25,256 bases of DNA, taken from NCBI GenBank assembly GCA_031552335.1, contig JAVBMQ010000123.1, positions 1-25,256 of the forward strand. Direction: 5' to 3'. The notes beneath the pieces are model-generated. The model searched no databases. It worked only from the letters and a program-made list of their open reading frames with translations, and was not told the origin of the DNA. Positions within the stretch are counted from its first letter, which is position 1. Every line of letters begins with the position of its first letter. Origin of the DNA: JAISFI01 sp031552335. GTDB lineage: Bacteria > Bacteroidota > Bacteroidia > Bacteroidales > Azobacteroidaceae. Both the position numbers and the translations under genes were made by a program. Positions 6,458 through 14,795 of this stretch are shown here, piece after piece.

Positions 6458-9028
6458 ATGAAAATTAAGGCTAATTATTCAAATGCTCCGGTATGGAGGG
6501 AAATAAATGCACACTCCAAACTTCCGGATGAATTGAAAATACTGGACGAGATGGCCCACAACCTTTGGTGGGTATGGAACTATGAGGCAACAGAATTATT
6601 TGCTTCCATAGACAAAAAACTCTGGTCAGAAACTGAAGGAAATCCTGTTTTGCTTTTGCAAAAACTTTCTTTCGACAGATTATCTGAAATTGCAGCAGAT
6701 AAAGCGCTGATGAAACGGATCAAAGATGTATATGCCAGTTTCAGGGCATATATGGATGAAAAAAGAACTCATAACAAACCTTCAATTGCTTACTTTAGCA
6801 TGGAATATGGTTTGGCTAACATTCTTAAAATTTACTCCGGCGGATTAGGTGTGCTCGCCGGTGACTATATCAAAGAAGCTAGCGATTGTAACATCGATTT
6901 GTGTGCTGTAGGATTCCTGTACAGATACGGATATTTTACACAAACATTGTCTATCGACGGACAACAAATTCCTAATTATGAGGCCCAAAGCTTCGATCAA
7001 CTTCCCGTAGAACAGGTACTAGACAAAGACGGCGTACAAGTCGTTCTGGAGGTACCTTATGCCAACCACATGGTATATGCCAATGTTTGGCGCGTAAACG
7101 TAGGGCGCGTATCATTATACCTGTTGGATACTGATATGGACAAAAATAGTGATTGGGATAAATCCATCACACACCAGTTATACGGAGGTGATTGGGAAAA
7201 CCGTATCAAACAAGAATATCTATTGGGTGTAGGTGGTATATTACTACTCAACAAATTGGGTATTAAAAAAGATGTTTATCACTGTAACGAAGGACATGCT
7301 GCATTGATCAATGCTCAACGCCTGGTCGATTATATCAACAATGACAAATTGACATTCAACGAAGCGTTGGAAGTTGTTCGCGCTTCTGCTCTTTATACCT
7401 GTCACACTCCGGTTCCTGCCGGACACGATTCTTTTGATGAAGATTTGTTTGGCAAGTATATGAACAAATTTCCGGCAATGTTGGGTATCAGCTGGCAGGA
7501 TTTCATGGATATGGGACGTGAAAATCCCGGTTCTCATGAAAAATTTTCGATGAGTGTTTTCGCTCTGAATACCTGTCAGGAAGCAAATGGCGTAAGTTTA
7601 TTACATGGTTTGGTTTCCCAAAAAATGTTTGCTCCGGTATGGAAAGGATATTTCCCGGAAGAATTACATGTCGGTTTTGTAACCAATGGTGTACATATGC
7701 CAACTTGGACTGCTTCCGAATGGAAGAAATTCTATGAAGCCAATTTCGACAAAAACTTCTATAAAGATCAATCCAATCCTGATATCTGGGATGCAATCCA
7801 GAACATTCCTGACAAAGAGATCTGGGATATCCGTCAGGCATTGAAAAAACGGTTGATCGGTCATATCCGTGAACAGTTCAAAGATAATTGGCTCAAAAAC
7901 CAGGGAGATCCTTCGAAGGTTGTCTCTATCCTTGAAAAGATTGACCAAAATGCATTGATTATCGGATTCGGACGTCGTTTTGCTACTTATAAAAGAGCAC
8001 ACCTTTTGTTTACTGACCTGGAAAGACTGGCTAAGATTGTCAACAATCCGAATCGTCCGGTACAATTCCTCTACACAGGGAAAGCGCATCCGGCTGATGG
8101 CGGAGGTCAAGGTCTGATCAAACAAATCGTTGAAATTTCACGCAGGCCTGAATTTCTCGGAAAAATTATCTTCCTGGAAAACTATGACATGCGTTTAGCT
8201 AAACGTTTGATTTCAGGGGTAGATGTTTGGTTGAATACGCCAACCCGTCCATTGGAGGCATCCGGAACTTCCGGAGAAAAAGCCGAAATGAATGGGGTGT
8301 TGAATCTTTCCGTGTTAGACGGATGGTGGTATGAAGGCTACAGAGAAGGCGCAGGTTGGTCGTTGACTGAAAAACGCACATACGAAAATCAGGGTTATCA
8401 GGACCAATTGGATGCTGCAACTATTTATTCCATGTTGGAAAACGAAATTGTTCCACTGTATTATGCCAAAAACACCAAAGGATATTCCCCGGAATGGATA
8501 CAATATATTAAAAACTCTATCAGCAAAATAGCACCTCATTATACTACCAAACGAATGTTGGACGACTATATCAGTAAGTTCTATAACAAGCTGGCAGACC
8601 GTTCAAAAATTCTTGTTTCCAATAGTTATGCGAAAGCAAAAGAAATTGCCGCATGGAAAGGAGAAGTGGCTACCAATTGGGATAAATTTGAAGTTGTAGA
8701 TATTACTTACGATGACAAACTGATAACCAAAGGAACAGAGGTGGGAGACGTTGTATCTATAGATGTAGTCCTCGACAGAAAGGATATGAAAGGAATGCTT
8801 GGTGTGGAATTGGTAACTACCATTCAGGATATAGAAAAAAATCAGCAAAAATTGAATCACATTTTTGATTTGGATCTGGTAAAAACCGATGGAAGTAAAC
8901 TTTATTTCCACGGCACAGTTACCATCCTGGAAACAGGTCATCACAAAGCTGGGTTACGGGTATATCCGAAAAATCCGGATCTTCCTCACAGAATGGATTT
9001 CGCTTATGTAAAATGGATTACTAAATAA
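6458..9028 (+). CDS. glgP: Alpha-glucan (glycogen/maltodextrin) phosphorylase, GT35 with DUF3417 N-terminus
   Basis: Releases glucose-1-phosphate from alpha-1,4-glucans in the cytosol, using pyridoxal phosphate. The first ~120 residues (LPDELKILDEMAHNLWWVWN and onward) are the DUF3417 domain of the AgpA-type phosphorylases known from Thermotoga and mycobacteria. The PLP-lysine segment is EASGTSGEKAEMNGVLNLS, with the likely Schiff-base lysine at K608. Length 856 residues is typical. I chose ATG 6458: the TTG at 6428 would add ten residues with no family counterpart. It is second in the glycogen operon, has no promoter of its own that I can see, and is followed by a strong terminator. Confidence 0.93.
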   Translation: MKIKANYSNAPVWREINAHSKLPDELKILDEMAHNLWWVWNYEATELFASIDKKLWSETEGNPVLLLQKLSFDRLSEIAADKALMKRIKDVYASFRAYMDEKRTHNKPSIAYFSMEYGLANILKIYSGGLGVLAGDYIKEASDCNIDLCAVGFLYRYGYFTQTLSIDGQQIPNYEAQSFDQLPVEQVLDKDGVQVVLEVPYANHMVYANVWRVNVGRVSLYLLDTDMDKNSDWDKSITHQLYGGDWENRIKQEYLLGVGGILLLNKLGIKKDVYHCNEGHAALINAQRLVDYINNDKLTFNEALEVVRASALYTCHTPVPAGHDSFDEDLFGKYMNKFPAMLGISWQDFMDMGRENPGSHEKFSMSVFALNTCQEANGVSLLHGLVSQKMFAPVWKGYFPEELHVGFVTNGVHMPTWTASEWKKFYEANFDKNFYKDQSNPDIWDAIQNIPDKEIWDIRQALKKRLIGHIREQFKDNWLKNQGDPSKVVSILEKIDQNALIIGFGRRFATYKRAHLLFTDLERLAKIVNNPNRPVQFLYTGKAHPADGGGQGLIKQIVEISRRPEFLGKIIFLENYDMRLAKRLISGVDVWLNTPTRPLEASGTSGEKAEMNGVLNLSVLDGWWYEGYREGAGWSLTEKRTYENQGYQDQLDAATIYSMLENEIVPLYYAKNTKGYSPEWIQYIKNSISKIAPHYTTKRMLDDYISKFYNKLADRSKILVSNSYAKAKEIAAWKGEVATNWDKFEVVDITYDDKLITKGTEVGDVVSIDVVLDRKDMKGMLGVELVTTIQDIEKNQQKLNHIFDLDLVKTDGSKLYFHGTVTILETGHHKAGLRVYPKNPDLPHRMDFAYVKWITK

Positions 9029-9050
9029 TAACATCCATTACATTATAAAC

Positions 9051-9091
9051 AAAAGAAAGAGAAAACAATGATCGTTTTCTCTTTCTTTTTT
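9051..9091. terminator. Bidirectional intrinsic terminator, 16-bp perfect stem
   Basis: AAAAGAAAGAGAAAAC (9051-9066), a 7-base loop, then its exact complement (9074-9089) and further Ts. It lies between glgP (+) and the MFS gene (-), which converge here. The stem is almost pure purine on one arm and pyrimidine on the other. Confidence 0.8.
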
Positions 9092-9122
9092 AATACAGGT
9101 TTGGAGGAAGTGAAAAAATATT

Positions 9123-10295
9123 TTAAAGAGCCTGTATTTTATTTTTATCATACACCTTTCTGGAAACAAAAATATAGACAAATACAGCAGCCAGACTTAG
9201 AATTGCAGCTATAAAATACAAGTATTCCAAAGGATGTGAGCCGGCTAAGAATCCTCCGAGAAGCATTCCGATACCCATACCAAGGTCAAAGCCGGTGAGA
9301 TAAGTAGAATTAGCAGTGCCGCGCTTGTCGTTAGTTGCCATGTTAATAAAAGCTGTCTGAAAAGCCGGTAACATGGTACCGAACCCGATACCAATAAAAA
9401 AAGCAGAAATGCAATATGCTATAACAGTATGAAAAGAGGCAAATGCAAATAATGACAAAGAAATAACACTTAATGCAATTATGGAAACAAAATGAATATG
9501 TCCGCGGTCAACAAACCTTCCGGAAATAACGCGGGATAAAATCAAGCCGGCGGACAGGAAAAGGAAAAATATACCCGGATTGGAAATCCGAATTTGTTGT
9601 CCGTAAAGTACTGCAAAAGAAACCAACATCCCCCAGCCTATTGTTACCATCACCTGATTCAAAAAAATAGGTATCCCTTTAATTAATATAAAACGATCTA
9701 ATGACAAAGGAGGACGGTCTAAGTTCTTTTCTCTTTTCGGCGTCTGGATAAAAGTTACTGCTATCACTGCACATATTCCCATTCCAATAGAAAAAAAAAT
9801 TAATGTATGATAACCCCAATAATCAAAAATATTCAAGGCGATAAACGGAGCAATCGCCATCGCCAGATTCATATTCATTCCGAAATATCCAACGCCTTCA
9901 GCTCTTCTATACGATGGAATAATATCAATCGCAACTGTATTGGATGAAACAGTCGACATACCCCAAAATAAACCATGAAAAAAACGCACCATCATCAATA
10001 ATGCCACCGTTGCAGCAAAAAGATATCCGAAAAAAACCAACACAAATAAAGTCAACGAAAACAAAAGCATCCTTTTGCGGTCAAAAACATCCACCAGATA
10101 ACCGGAAAAAGGACGAATCATCAACATCGCCAAAGTATATGAAGACAATACAATACCAACTTTAGAGGCATGAATATGCAACTGTTGTGTCAAATAAATA
10201 GGGATAGTGGGCATCAACAAATGAAAAGAAGACGCCATTAAAAAATTAGCAATACATGCATTGATGAAATTTTTATTCCAAAGCTTTTCTTTCAT
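9123..10295 (-). CDS. MFS transporter (drug/sugar efflux type)
   Basis: A 390-residue inner-membrane protein with about 12 hydrophobic segments in two halves, typical of the major facilitator superfamily. The loop after segment 2 carries motif A (GYLVDVFDRKRM, about 65-76). It resembles the sugar-efflux/multidrug (YfcJ-, AraJ-like) groups; the substrate cannot be inferred. I place the start at ATG 10295. The TTG at 10322 would add nine polar residues before the first membrane segment, and no promoter or ribosome-binding site decides between them. It lies downstream of tRNA-Val on the same strand, separated by a terminator, and converges with glgP. Confidence 0.87.
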   Translation of the reverse strand: MKEKLWNKNFINACIANFLMASSFHLLMPTIPIYLTQQLHIHASKVGIVLSSYTLAMLMIRPFSGYLVDVFDRKRMLLFSLTLFVLVFFGYLFAATVALLMMVRFFHGLFWGMSTVSSNTVAIDIIPSYRRAEGVGYFGMNMNLAMAIAPFIALNIFDYWGYHTLIFFSIGMGICAVIAVTFIQTPKREKNLDRPPLSLDRFILIKGIPIFLNQVMVTIGWGMLVSFAVLYGQQIRISNPGIFFLFLSAGLILSRVISGRFVDRGHIHFVSIIALSVISLSLFAFASFHTVIAYCISAFFIGIGFGTMLPAFQTAFINMATNDKRGTANSTYLTGFDLGMGIGMLLGGFLAGSHPLEYLYFIAAILSLAAVFVYIFVSRKVYDKNKIQAL

Positions 10296-10369
10296 ACACT
10301 TATCATTATTCTTTTGCTTCAATGAACTACAAGTGAAACTAGCACTGGAGTAAAAGGAGAAATTATATT

Positions 10370-10401
10370 TAAAAATAAACAGAGAGCAGAAACCTGCTCT
10401 C
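10370..10401 (-). terminator. Intrinsic terminator after tRNA-Val
   Basis: On the minus strand GAGAGCAG, loop GTTT, CTGCTCTC (10401 down to 10382) is followed by TGTTTATTTTT. It starts 8 bases past the tRNA 3' end, making the tRNA a single-gene transcript separated from the MFS gene. Confidence 0.8.
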
Positions 10402-10408
10402 CATTCTG

Positions 10409-10483
10409 TGAGCTGTACTGGACTCGAACCAGTGACCCCTACCCTGTCAAGGTAATGCTCTAAACCAACTGAGCTAACAGCTC
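10409..10483 (-). tRNA. tRNA-Val(GAC)
   Basis: A complete cloverleaf reads on the minus strand. Acceptor GAGCTGT pairs perfectly with ACAGCTC. The D-arm is GCTC...GAGC. The anticodon stem TTACC/GGTAG encloses the loop TTGACAG with anticodon GAC. The variable loop is 5 nt, and the T-arm ACTGG/CCAGT encloses TTCGAGT. A35, C36 and discriminator A73 match valine identity elements. The 3' CCA is not encoded, so it must be added after transcription. Confidence 0.96.
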
Positions 10484-10501
10484 CCTGTTATTTTCACGGT
10501 G

Positions 10502-10509
10502 CAAAGGTA
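10502..10509 (-). promoter_or_regulatory. tRNA-Val promoter, -7 element TACCTTTG
   Basis: On the minus strand TACCTTTG ends 18 bases before the tRNA 5' end, so transcription should begin roughly 10 bases upstream of the mature tRNA. Confidence 0.65.
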
Positions 10510-10539
10510 AATATTTTTTTCATACTATAAAAAAATTGA

Positions 10540-10547
10540 TAACTTTG
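10540..10547 (+). promoter_or_regulatory. lysS operon promoter, -7 element TAACTTTG
   Basis: TAACTTTG lies 18 bp upstream of the ATG at 10566, so the leader is only about 10-12 nt. This rules out the in-frame TTG at 10536 as a start and leaves no room for a T-box. It diverges from the tRNA-Val promoter 30 bp away. Confidence 0.7.
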
Positions 10548-10565
10548 CAGGAAATTTATTTTAAC

Positions 10566-12296
10566 ATGAACGTACTTGAATTGAGCGAACAGGAAATTTT
10601 CCGTCGTAAAAGTTTGGAGGAACTGCGCCAAATGGGCATCGATCCATATCCTGCAGCTGAATATATTACCAATGCTTTTTCAACAGATATTATTGAAGCA
10701 TTTAATGATGAAGATACTCAACGCCGGGAGGTTTCTATTGCCGGCAGGGTCATGAGCCGTCGCATCATGGGAAAGGCTTCTTTTATCGAATTACAGGATG
10801 CAAAAGGCAGAATCCAGGTATATATCACCCGTGACGATATTTGTCCCGGAGAAGATAAAGAACTTTACAACACAGTATTTAAGAAATTGCTCGATATCGG
10901 AGATTTCATAGGTATCAAAGGTTTTGTTTTCCGCACTCAAATGGGAGAAATTTCTGTTCATGCGGAAAATCTGACCGTTTTATCCAAATCTCTTCGTCCG
11001 TTACCCATTGTAAAAATGAAAGATGGAGTCACCTATGATGCTTTTACGGATCCGGAAATGCGCTATCGTCAAAGATATGTTGATCTGGCTGTCAATGAAG
11101 GCATCAAAGACATTTTCATCAAACGGACAAAAGTGTTCAATTCCATGCGTGAATTTTTCAATGAAAGAGGATATCTGGAAGTAGACACACCTGTTTTGCA
11201 GTCTATCCCCGGAGGGGCTGCCGCACGTCCGTTCATCACCCACCATAATGCATTAGACATTCCTCTATATCTTCGTATTGCCAACGAACTTTACCTGAAA
11301 AGACTGATTGTCGGAGGCTTCGAAGGAGTATACGAATTCTCAAGAAATTTCAGAAACGAAGGAATGGACCGTACCCACAATCCTGAGTTTACTTGTATGG
11401 AAATCTATGTTTCATACAAAGATTACAACTGGATGATGTCACTTACAGAACAAATGCTGGAAAAAATTGCAATGGATGTACTGGGAACTGCCGAAGTAAA
11501 AGTCGGAGACAATGTCATCAGTTTCAAAGCTCCGTACAAAAGAATCAGCATGGTCGACTCCATTAAAGAAAACACCGGAATCGACATCAATGGTATGGAC
11601 GAAGATCAACTGAGAGAAGTTTGCAAAAAACTGGGAGTTCCTCAGGATGAAACAATGGGTAAAGGAAAACTTATTGATGAAATATTCGGAGAAAAATGTG
11701 AAGGAAAATACATACAACCTACATTTATTACAGATTATCCGAAGGAAATGTCTCCTTTGTGTAAACAACACCGGGATAATCCTGAATTAACGGAACGGTT
11801 TGAATTAATGATCAACGGAAAAGAAATCGCCAATGCTTATTCAGAGCTTAACGATCCGATCGATCAGAGACAACGGTTTGAAGAACAGCTTAAACTTTCC
11901 GAAAAAGGAGATGATGAAGCCATGTTTATCGACCAGGATTTCCTGCGGGCATTAGAATATGGTATGCCTCCCACATCCGGAATGGGTATTGGAATGGACC
12001 GTTTGATTATGCTCTTAACAGGACAATCTGCTATTCAGGAAGTACTGTTATTTCCACAAATGCGTCCCGAAAAAATACAGAAAAAAGATCCTATAGAAAA
12101 ATATACGGCAATCAATATTCCTGAAGCATGGGTTGCAGTGATCCAAAAAGCAGGTTATTACCTGTTGGATGATCTGATAGATATCAATCCAAATAAGCTG
12201 AGACAAGAGTTGTGTGAGTTGAATAAAAAGTTTAAACTTGAACTGGCAAATCCTTCTGCAGAAGAAGTGGAAGCCTGGATCAAAGCCATAAAATAA
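10566..12296 (+). CDS. lysS: Lysyl-tRNA synthetase, class II
   Basis: Charges tRNA-Lys with lysine in the cytosol. The N-terminal OB-fold anticodon-binding domain (about 45-135) includes VSIAGRVMSRRIMGKASF. Class II motif 2 (EFSRNFRNEGMDRTHNPEF, about 258-276) and motif 3 (GMGIGMDRLIMLL, from G472) form the catalytic core. The enzyme is 576 residues, about 70 longer than E. coli LysS. The extra C-terminal part (about 505-576) is helical, looks like a helix-hairpin-helix type module, and seems to be a lineage feature. The start is ATG 10566, fixed by the promoter position. gpsA follows after 19 bp. Confidence 0.95.
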   Translation: MNVLELSEQEIFRRKSLEELRQMGIDPYPAAEYITNAFSTDIIEAFNDEDTQRREVSIAGRVMSRRIMGKASFIELQDAKGRIQVYITRDDICPGEDKELYNTVFKKLLDIGDFIGIKGFVFRTQMGEISVHAENLTVLSKSLRPLPIVKMKDGVTYDAFTDPEMRYRQRYVDLAVNEGIKDIFIKRTKVFNSMREFFNERGYLEVDTPVLQSIPGGAAARPFITHHNALDIPLYLRIANELYLKRLIVGGFEGVYEFSRNFRNEGMDRTHNPEFTCMEIYVSYKDYNWMMSLTEQMLEKIAMDVLGTAEVKVGDNVISFKAPYKRISMVDSIKENTGIDINGMDEDQLREVCKKLGVPQDETMGKGKLIDEIFGEKCEGKYIQPTFITDYPKEMSPLCKQHRDNPELTERFELMINGKEIANAYSELNDPIDQRQRFEEQLKLSEKGDDEAMFIDQDFLRALEYGMPPTSGMGIGMDRLIMLLTGQSAIQEVLLFPQMRPEKIQKKDPIEKYTAINIPEAWVAVIQKAGYYLLDDLIDINPNKLRQELCELNKKFKLELANPSAEEVEAWIKAIK

Positions 12297-12315
12297 ACAA
12301 CAATTACAATCAATC

Positions 12316-13311
12316 ATGAGTTTTCCGGGGAAAATTGCCATTATGGGAGGCGGAAGCTGGGCTACAGCTTTAGCAAAAATCGTGTTGACTACGCAAACAG
12401 ACATCAACTGGTATATGCGCCGTCCCGACAGAATAGAAGAATTCAAACAATTAGGTCATAATCCGGCATATCTGACTGCAGTTAGTTTTGACACAAACAG
12501 AATCAAATTCTATGACGATATCAATCAGACTGTTAAAGATTCTGACACACTGATATTCGCAACTCCCTCACCCTATCTGAAGGAACATCTGCATAAATTA
12601 AAGACCCCTTTGAAAGACAAATTCATCATTTCTGCCATCAAAGGAATCGTTCCGGAAGATAATGTGATTGTTTCGGAATATTTTTCAAAATTTTACGATA
12701 TTCCGATGGAGAATATTATTGCTTTAGGTGGGCCTTGCCATGCAGAAGAAGTGGCTTTAGAACGACTGTCATATCTGACGGTTACCTGCACAAACAAGCA
12801 AAATGCAGAAGTTTTTTCTCAAGTAATTTCCAACAGATTTATAAAAACCAGTATCAGCCCGGATATCATAGGGATTGAATATGCATCCGTATTGAAAAAC
12901 GTCTATGCGGTAGCTACAGGTATTTGCCATGGATTAAAATATGGTGATAACTTCCATGCGGTATTCGTTTGCAATGCTATCAAAGAAATGAAACGCTTCC
13001 TGGATGCTGTACTTCCAATGGATAGAAAAGTTACAGATTCCGCTTATTTGGGTGACCTATTGGTAACTTCCTATTCCCGCTTTAGCCGGAACCGTATTTT
13101 CGGTACCATGATCGGGAAAAATTACTCCGTTAAAACAGCGCAACTGGAAATGGAAATGATTGCCGAAGGATATTATGGCACCAAGTGTATCAAGGAAATC
13201 AATGAAATATACAAAGTTGACATGCCAATACTTGATACCGTTTACGACATTTTATACGAGAAAAAAGCGCCATTGGCGGAAATCAGAAAACTGACAAAAA
13301 CGTTTAAATAA
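12316..13311 (+). CDS. gpsA: Glycerol-3-phosphate dehydrogenase [NAD(P)+]
   Basis: Reduces dihydroxyacetone phosphate to sn-glycerol-3-phosphate, the backbone for phospholipids. The Rossmann motif MGGGSWATALAK (10-21) is a GpsA hallmark. SAIKG (106-110, with K109), GGPCHAEE (138-145) and K194 in the SVLKNVYAVATG segment line the active site. The HAEE replaces the SFA/E seen in E. coli, as is usual in this phylum. At 331 residues the length is normal. It lies between lysS (19 bp) and pgi (26 bp), clearly one operon, linking lipid precursor supply with sugar phosphates. Confidence 0.95.
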   Translation: MSFPGKIAIMGGGSWATALAKIVLTTQTDINWYMRRPDRIEEFKQLGHNPAYLTAVSFDTNRIKFYDDINQTVKDSDTLIFATPSPYLKEHLHKLKTPLKDKFIISAIKGIVPEDNVIVSEYFSKFYDIPMENIIALGGPCHAEEVALERLSYLTVTCTNKQNAEVFSQVISNRFIKTSISPDIIGIEYASVLKNVYAVATGICHGLKYGDNFHAVFVCNAIKEMKRFLDAVLPMDRKVTDSAYLGDLLVTSYSRFSRNRIFGTMIGKNYSVKTAQLEMEMIAEGYYGTKCIKEINEIYKVDMPILDTVYDILYEKKAPLAEIRKLTKTFK

Positions 13312-13337
13312 AAAGAAAGGCTAAAATCTATAGTGCA

Positions 13338-14687
13338 ATGAAACAAATAACATTAAACATCAACAAAGCAATTGGTATCATTACCAAAGAACAAATAGAC
13401 GCACAGGCTTCTATTGCCAGAGATTGTGTCGCTACTTTACACAAGGGTACCGGAAAAGGAAATGATTTCCTCGGATGGCTCACATTGCCTTCTTCTATTA
13501 CAGAAGCTGAAATTTCCGATATAGAAAAAACGGCACAAACTCTCCGGAGTCAATGCGAAGTAGTTGTAGTAGTTGGTATCGGAGGAAGCTACCTTGGAGC
13601 CAAAGCTGTAATAGACGCTCTTTCCAGTTCTTTCGACTGGTTGGAAAGCAACCGTAAAAATCCGGTGGTTCTTTATGCAGGACATAATATTGGTGAAGAT
13701 TATCTTTACGAACTGACAAATTATCTGAAAGGAAAACAATTCGGCATTATCAACATTTCCAAATCAGGAACAACAACAGAACCAGCATTATCTTTCCGTA
13801 TCCTCAAACAACAACTGGAAGATGCTGTTGGAAAAACAATTGCTAAAGAAAGAATTGTTGCTGTTACCGATAAAGCCCGGGGCGCATTGCGTACACTGGC
13901 TACCAAAGAAGGATATAAAACATTTGTCATTCCGGACAATGTAGGGGGCCGTTTTTCCGTCTTGACCCCTGTCGGTCTGCTACCCATTGCAGTTGCCGGT
14001 ATTGATATCCGCCAACTGATCTCGGGTGCTGCAGATATGGAAAAAGCAACCGGAAATGATGTCCCTTTTGCTGAAAATATTTCTGCTATTTATGCTGCAA
14101 CCAGGAATGAGTTGTATAAAAAAGGAAAAAAGATTGAAATTCTGGCTAATTTCCACCCCAAATTACACTATGTATCTGAATGGTGGAAACAGCTATATGG
14201 AGAAAGTGAAGGAAAAGAAAATAAGGGAATTTTTACTGCATCGGTAGATTTCACCACCGACTTACATTCCATGGGCCAATGGATACAGGAAGGTGAACGG
14301 ACTATTTTTGAAACTGTAGTTTCTGTTATGAACCCTAACCATGAAATGAAAGTGCCTACCGACGAACAGGATCTTGACGGATTGAATTTCCTTGCCGGGA
14401 AACGGGTAGATTTTGTCAATAAGATGGCCGAATTAGGAACTCAGTTGGCTCACGTAGATGGAGATGTGCCTAACATCAAAATAGAGCTTCCCGAACTCAA
14501 TGCTTATTTCCTCGGCCAATTGCTTTATTTCTTTGAAAAAGCATGTGGTATCAGTGGTTATATGCTGGGAGTAAATCCATTCGACCAACCAGGAGTGGAA
14601 GCGTACAAAAAGAATATGTTTGCATTACTGAACAAACCTGGGTTTGAGAAGGAAAGCAAAGAGATACAGGAAAAAATCAAAAATTAA
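13338..14687 (+). CDS. pgi: Glucose-6-phosphate isomerase
   Basis: Interconverts glucose-6-phosphate and fructose-6-phosphate. This is the short (about 450 aa) form seen in Bacillus and Bacteroidetes rather than the ~550 aa proteobacterial form. Visible motifs are GIGGSYLGAKA (80-90), the phosphate-binding SKSGTTTEPA (141-150), GGRFSVLTP (203-211), the catalytic glutamate E289 in LYGESEGK, H310 in TTDLHSMGQ, and the C-terminal QPGVEAYKKNMF lysine segment. It is the last gene of lysS-gpsA-pgi and is followed directly by a very long inverted repeat. It probably channels glucose-1-phosphate from the nearby glycogen phosphorylase after mutase action. Confidence 0.95.
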   Translation: MKQITLNINKAIGIITKEQIDAQASIARDCVATLHKGTGKGNDFLGWLTLPSSITEAEISDIEKTAQTLRSQCEVVVVVGIGGSYLGAKAVIDALSSSFDWLESNRKNPVVLYAGHNIGEDYLYELTNYLKGKQFGIINISKSGTTTEPALSFRILKQQLEDAVGKTIAKERIVAVTDKARGALRTLATKEGYKTFVIPDNVGGRFSVLTPVGLLPIAVAGIDIRQLISGAADMEKATGNDVPFAENISAIYAATRNELYKKGKKIEILANFHPKLHYVSEWWKQLYGESEGKENKGIFTASVDFTTDLHSMGQWIQEGERTIFETVVSVMNPNHEMKVPTDEQDLDGLNFLAGKRVDFVNKMAELGTQLAHVDGDVPNIKIELPELNAYFLGQLLYFFEKACGISGYMLGVNPFDQPGVEAYKKNMFALLNKPGFEKESKEIQEKIKN

Positions 14688-14694
14688 AATTTTG

Positions 14695-14779
14695 AATTTT
14701 GAATTCTGAATTTTGAATTAAAAGTAAGAATCAATTGTAAATTACATTTATTTTAATTCAAAATTTAGAATTCAAAATT
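14695..14779. repeat. 29-bp inverted repeat of TTTTGAATT units (long hairpin, MITE-like or terminator)
   Basis: Arms at 14695-14723 and 14751-14779 pair over 29 bp with a single mismatch (a G-U wobble in RNA) around a 27-base loop. Each arm is built from direct repeats of TTTTGAATT/TTCTGAATT. It starts 8 bases after the pgi stop and ends 16 bases before the next ATG, filling almost the whole intergenic space. Confidence 0.85.
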
Positions 14780-14795
14780 TCCCAACATTGTTTTT

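Noticed and set aside
7664..8125. 153-codon antisense ORF inside glgP
   Set aside because: It is the shadow of a strongly coding gene with intact GT35 motifs. The same applies to the other antisense ORFs at 5510-5821, 8603-8944, 18147-18536 and 22145-22582.
10409..10485. Integration site at tRNA-Val
   Set aside because: No partial tRNA copy, integrase or flanking repeat of the tRNA 3' end was seen in the window.
10548..10565. T-box leader upstream of lysS (and of pheS at 17896-17921)
   Set aside because: The predicted leaders are about 11 and 20 nt, with no room for a T-box structure.
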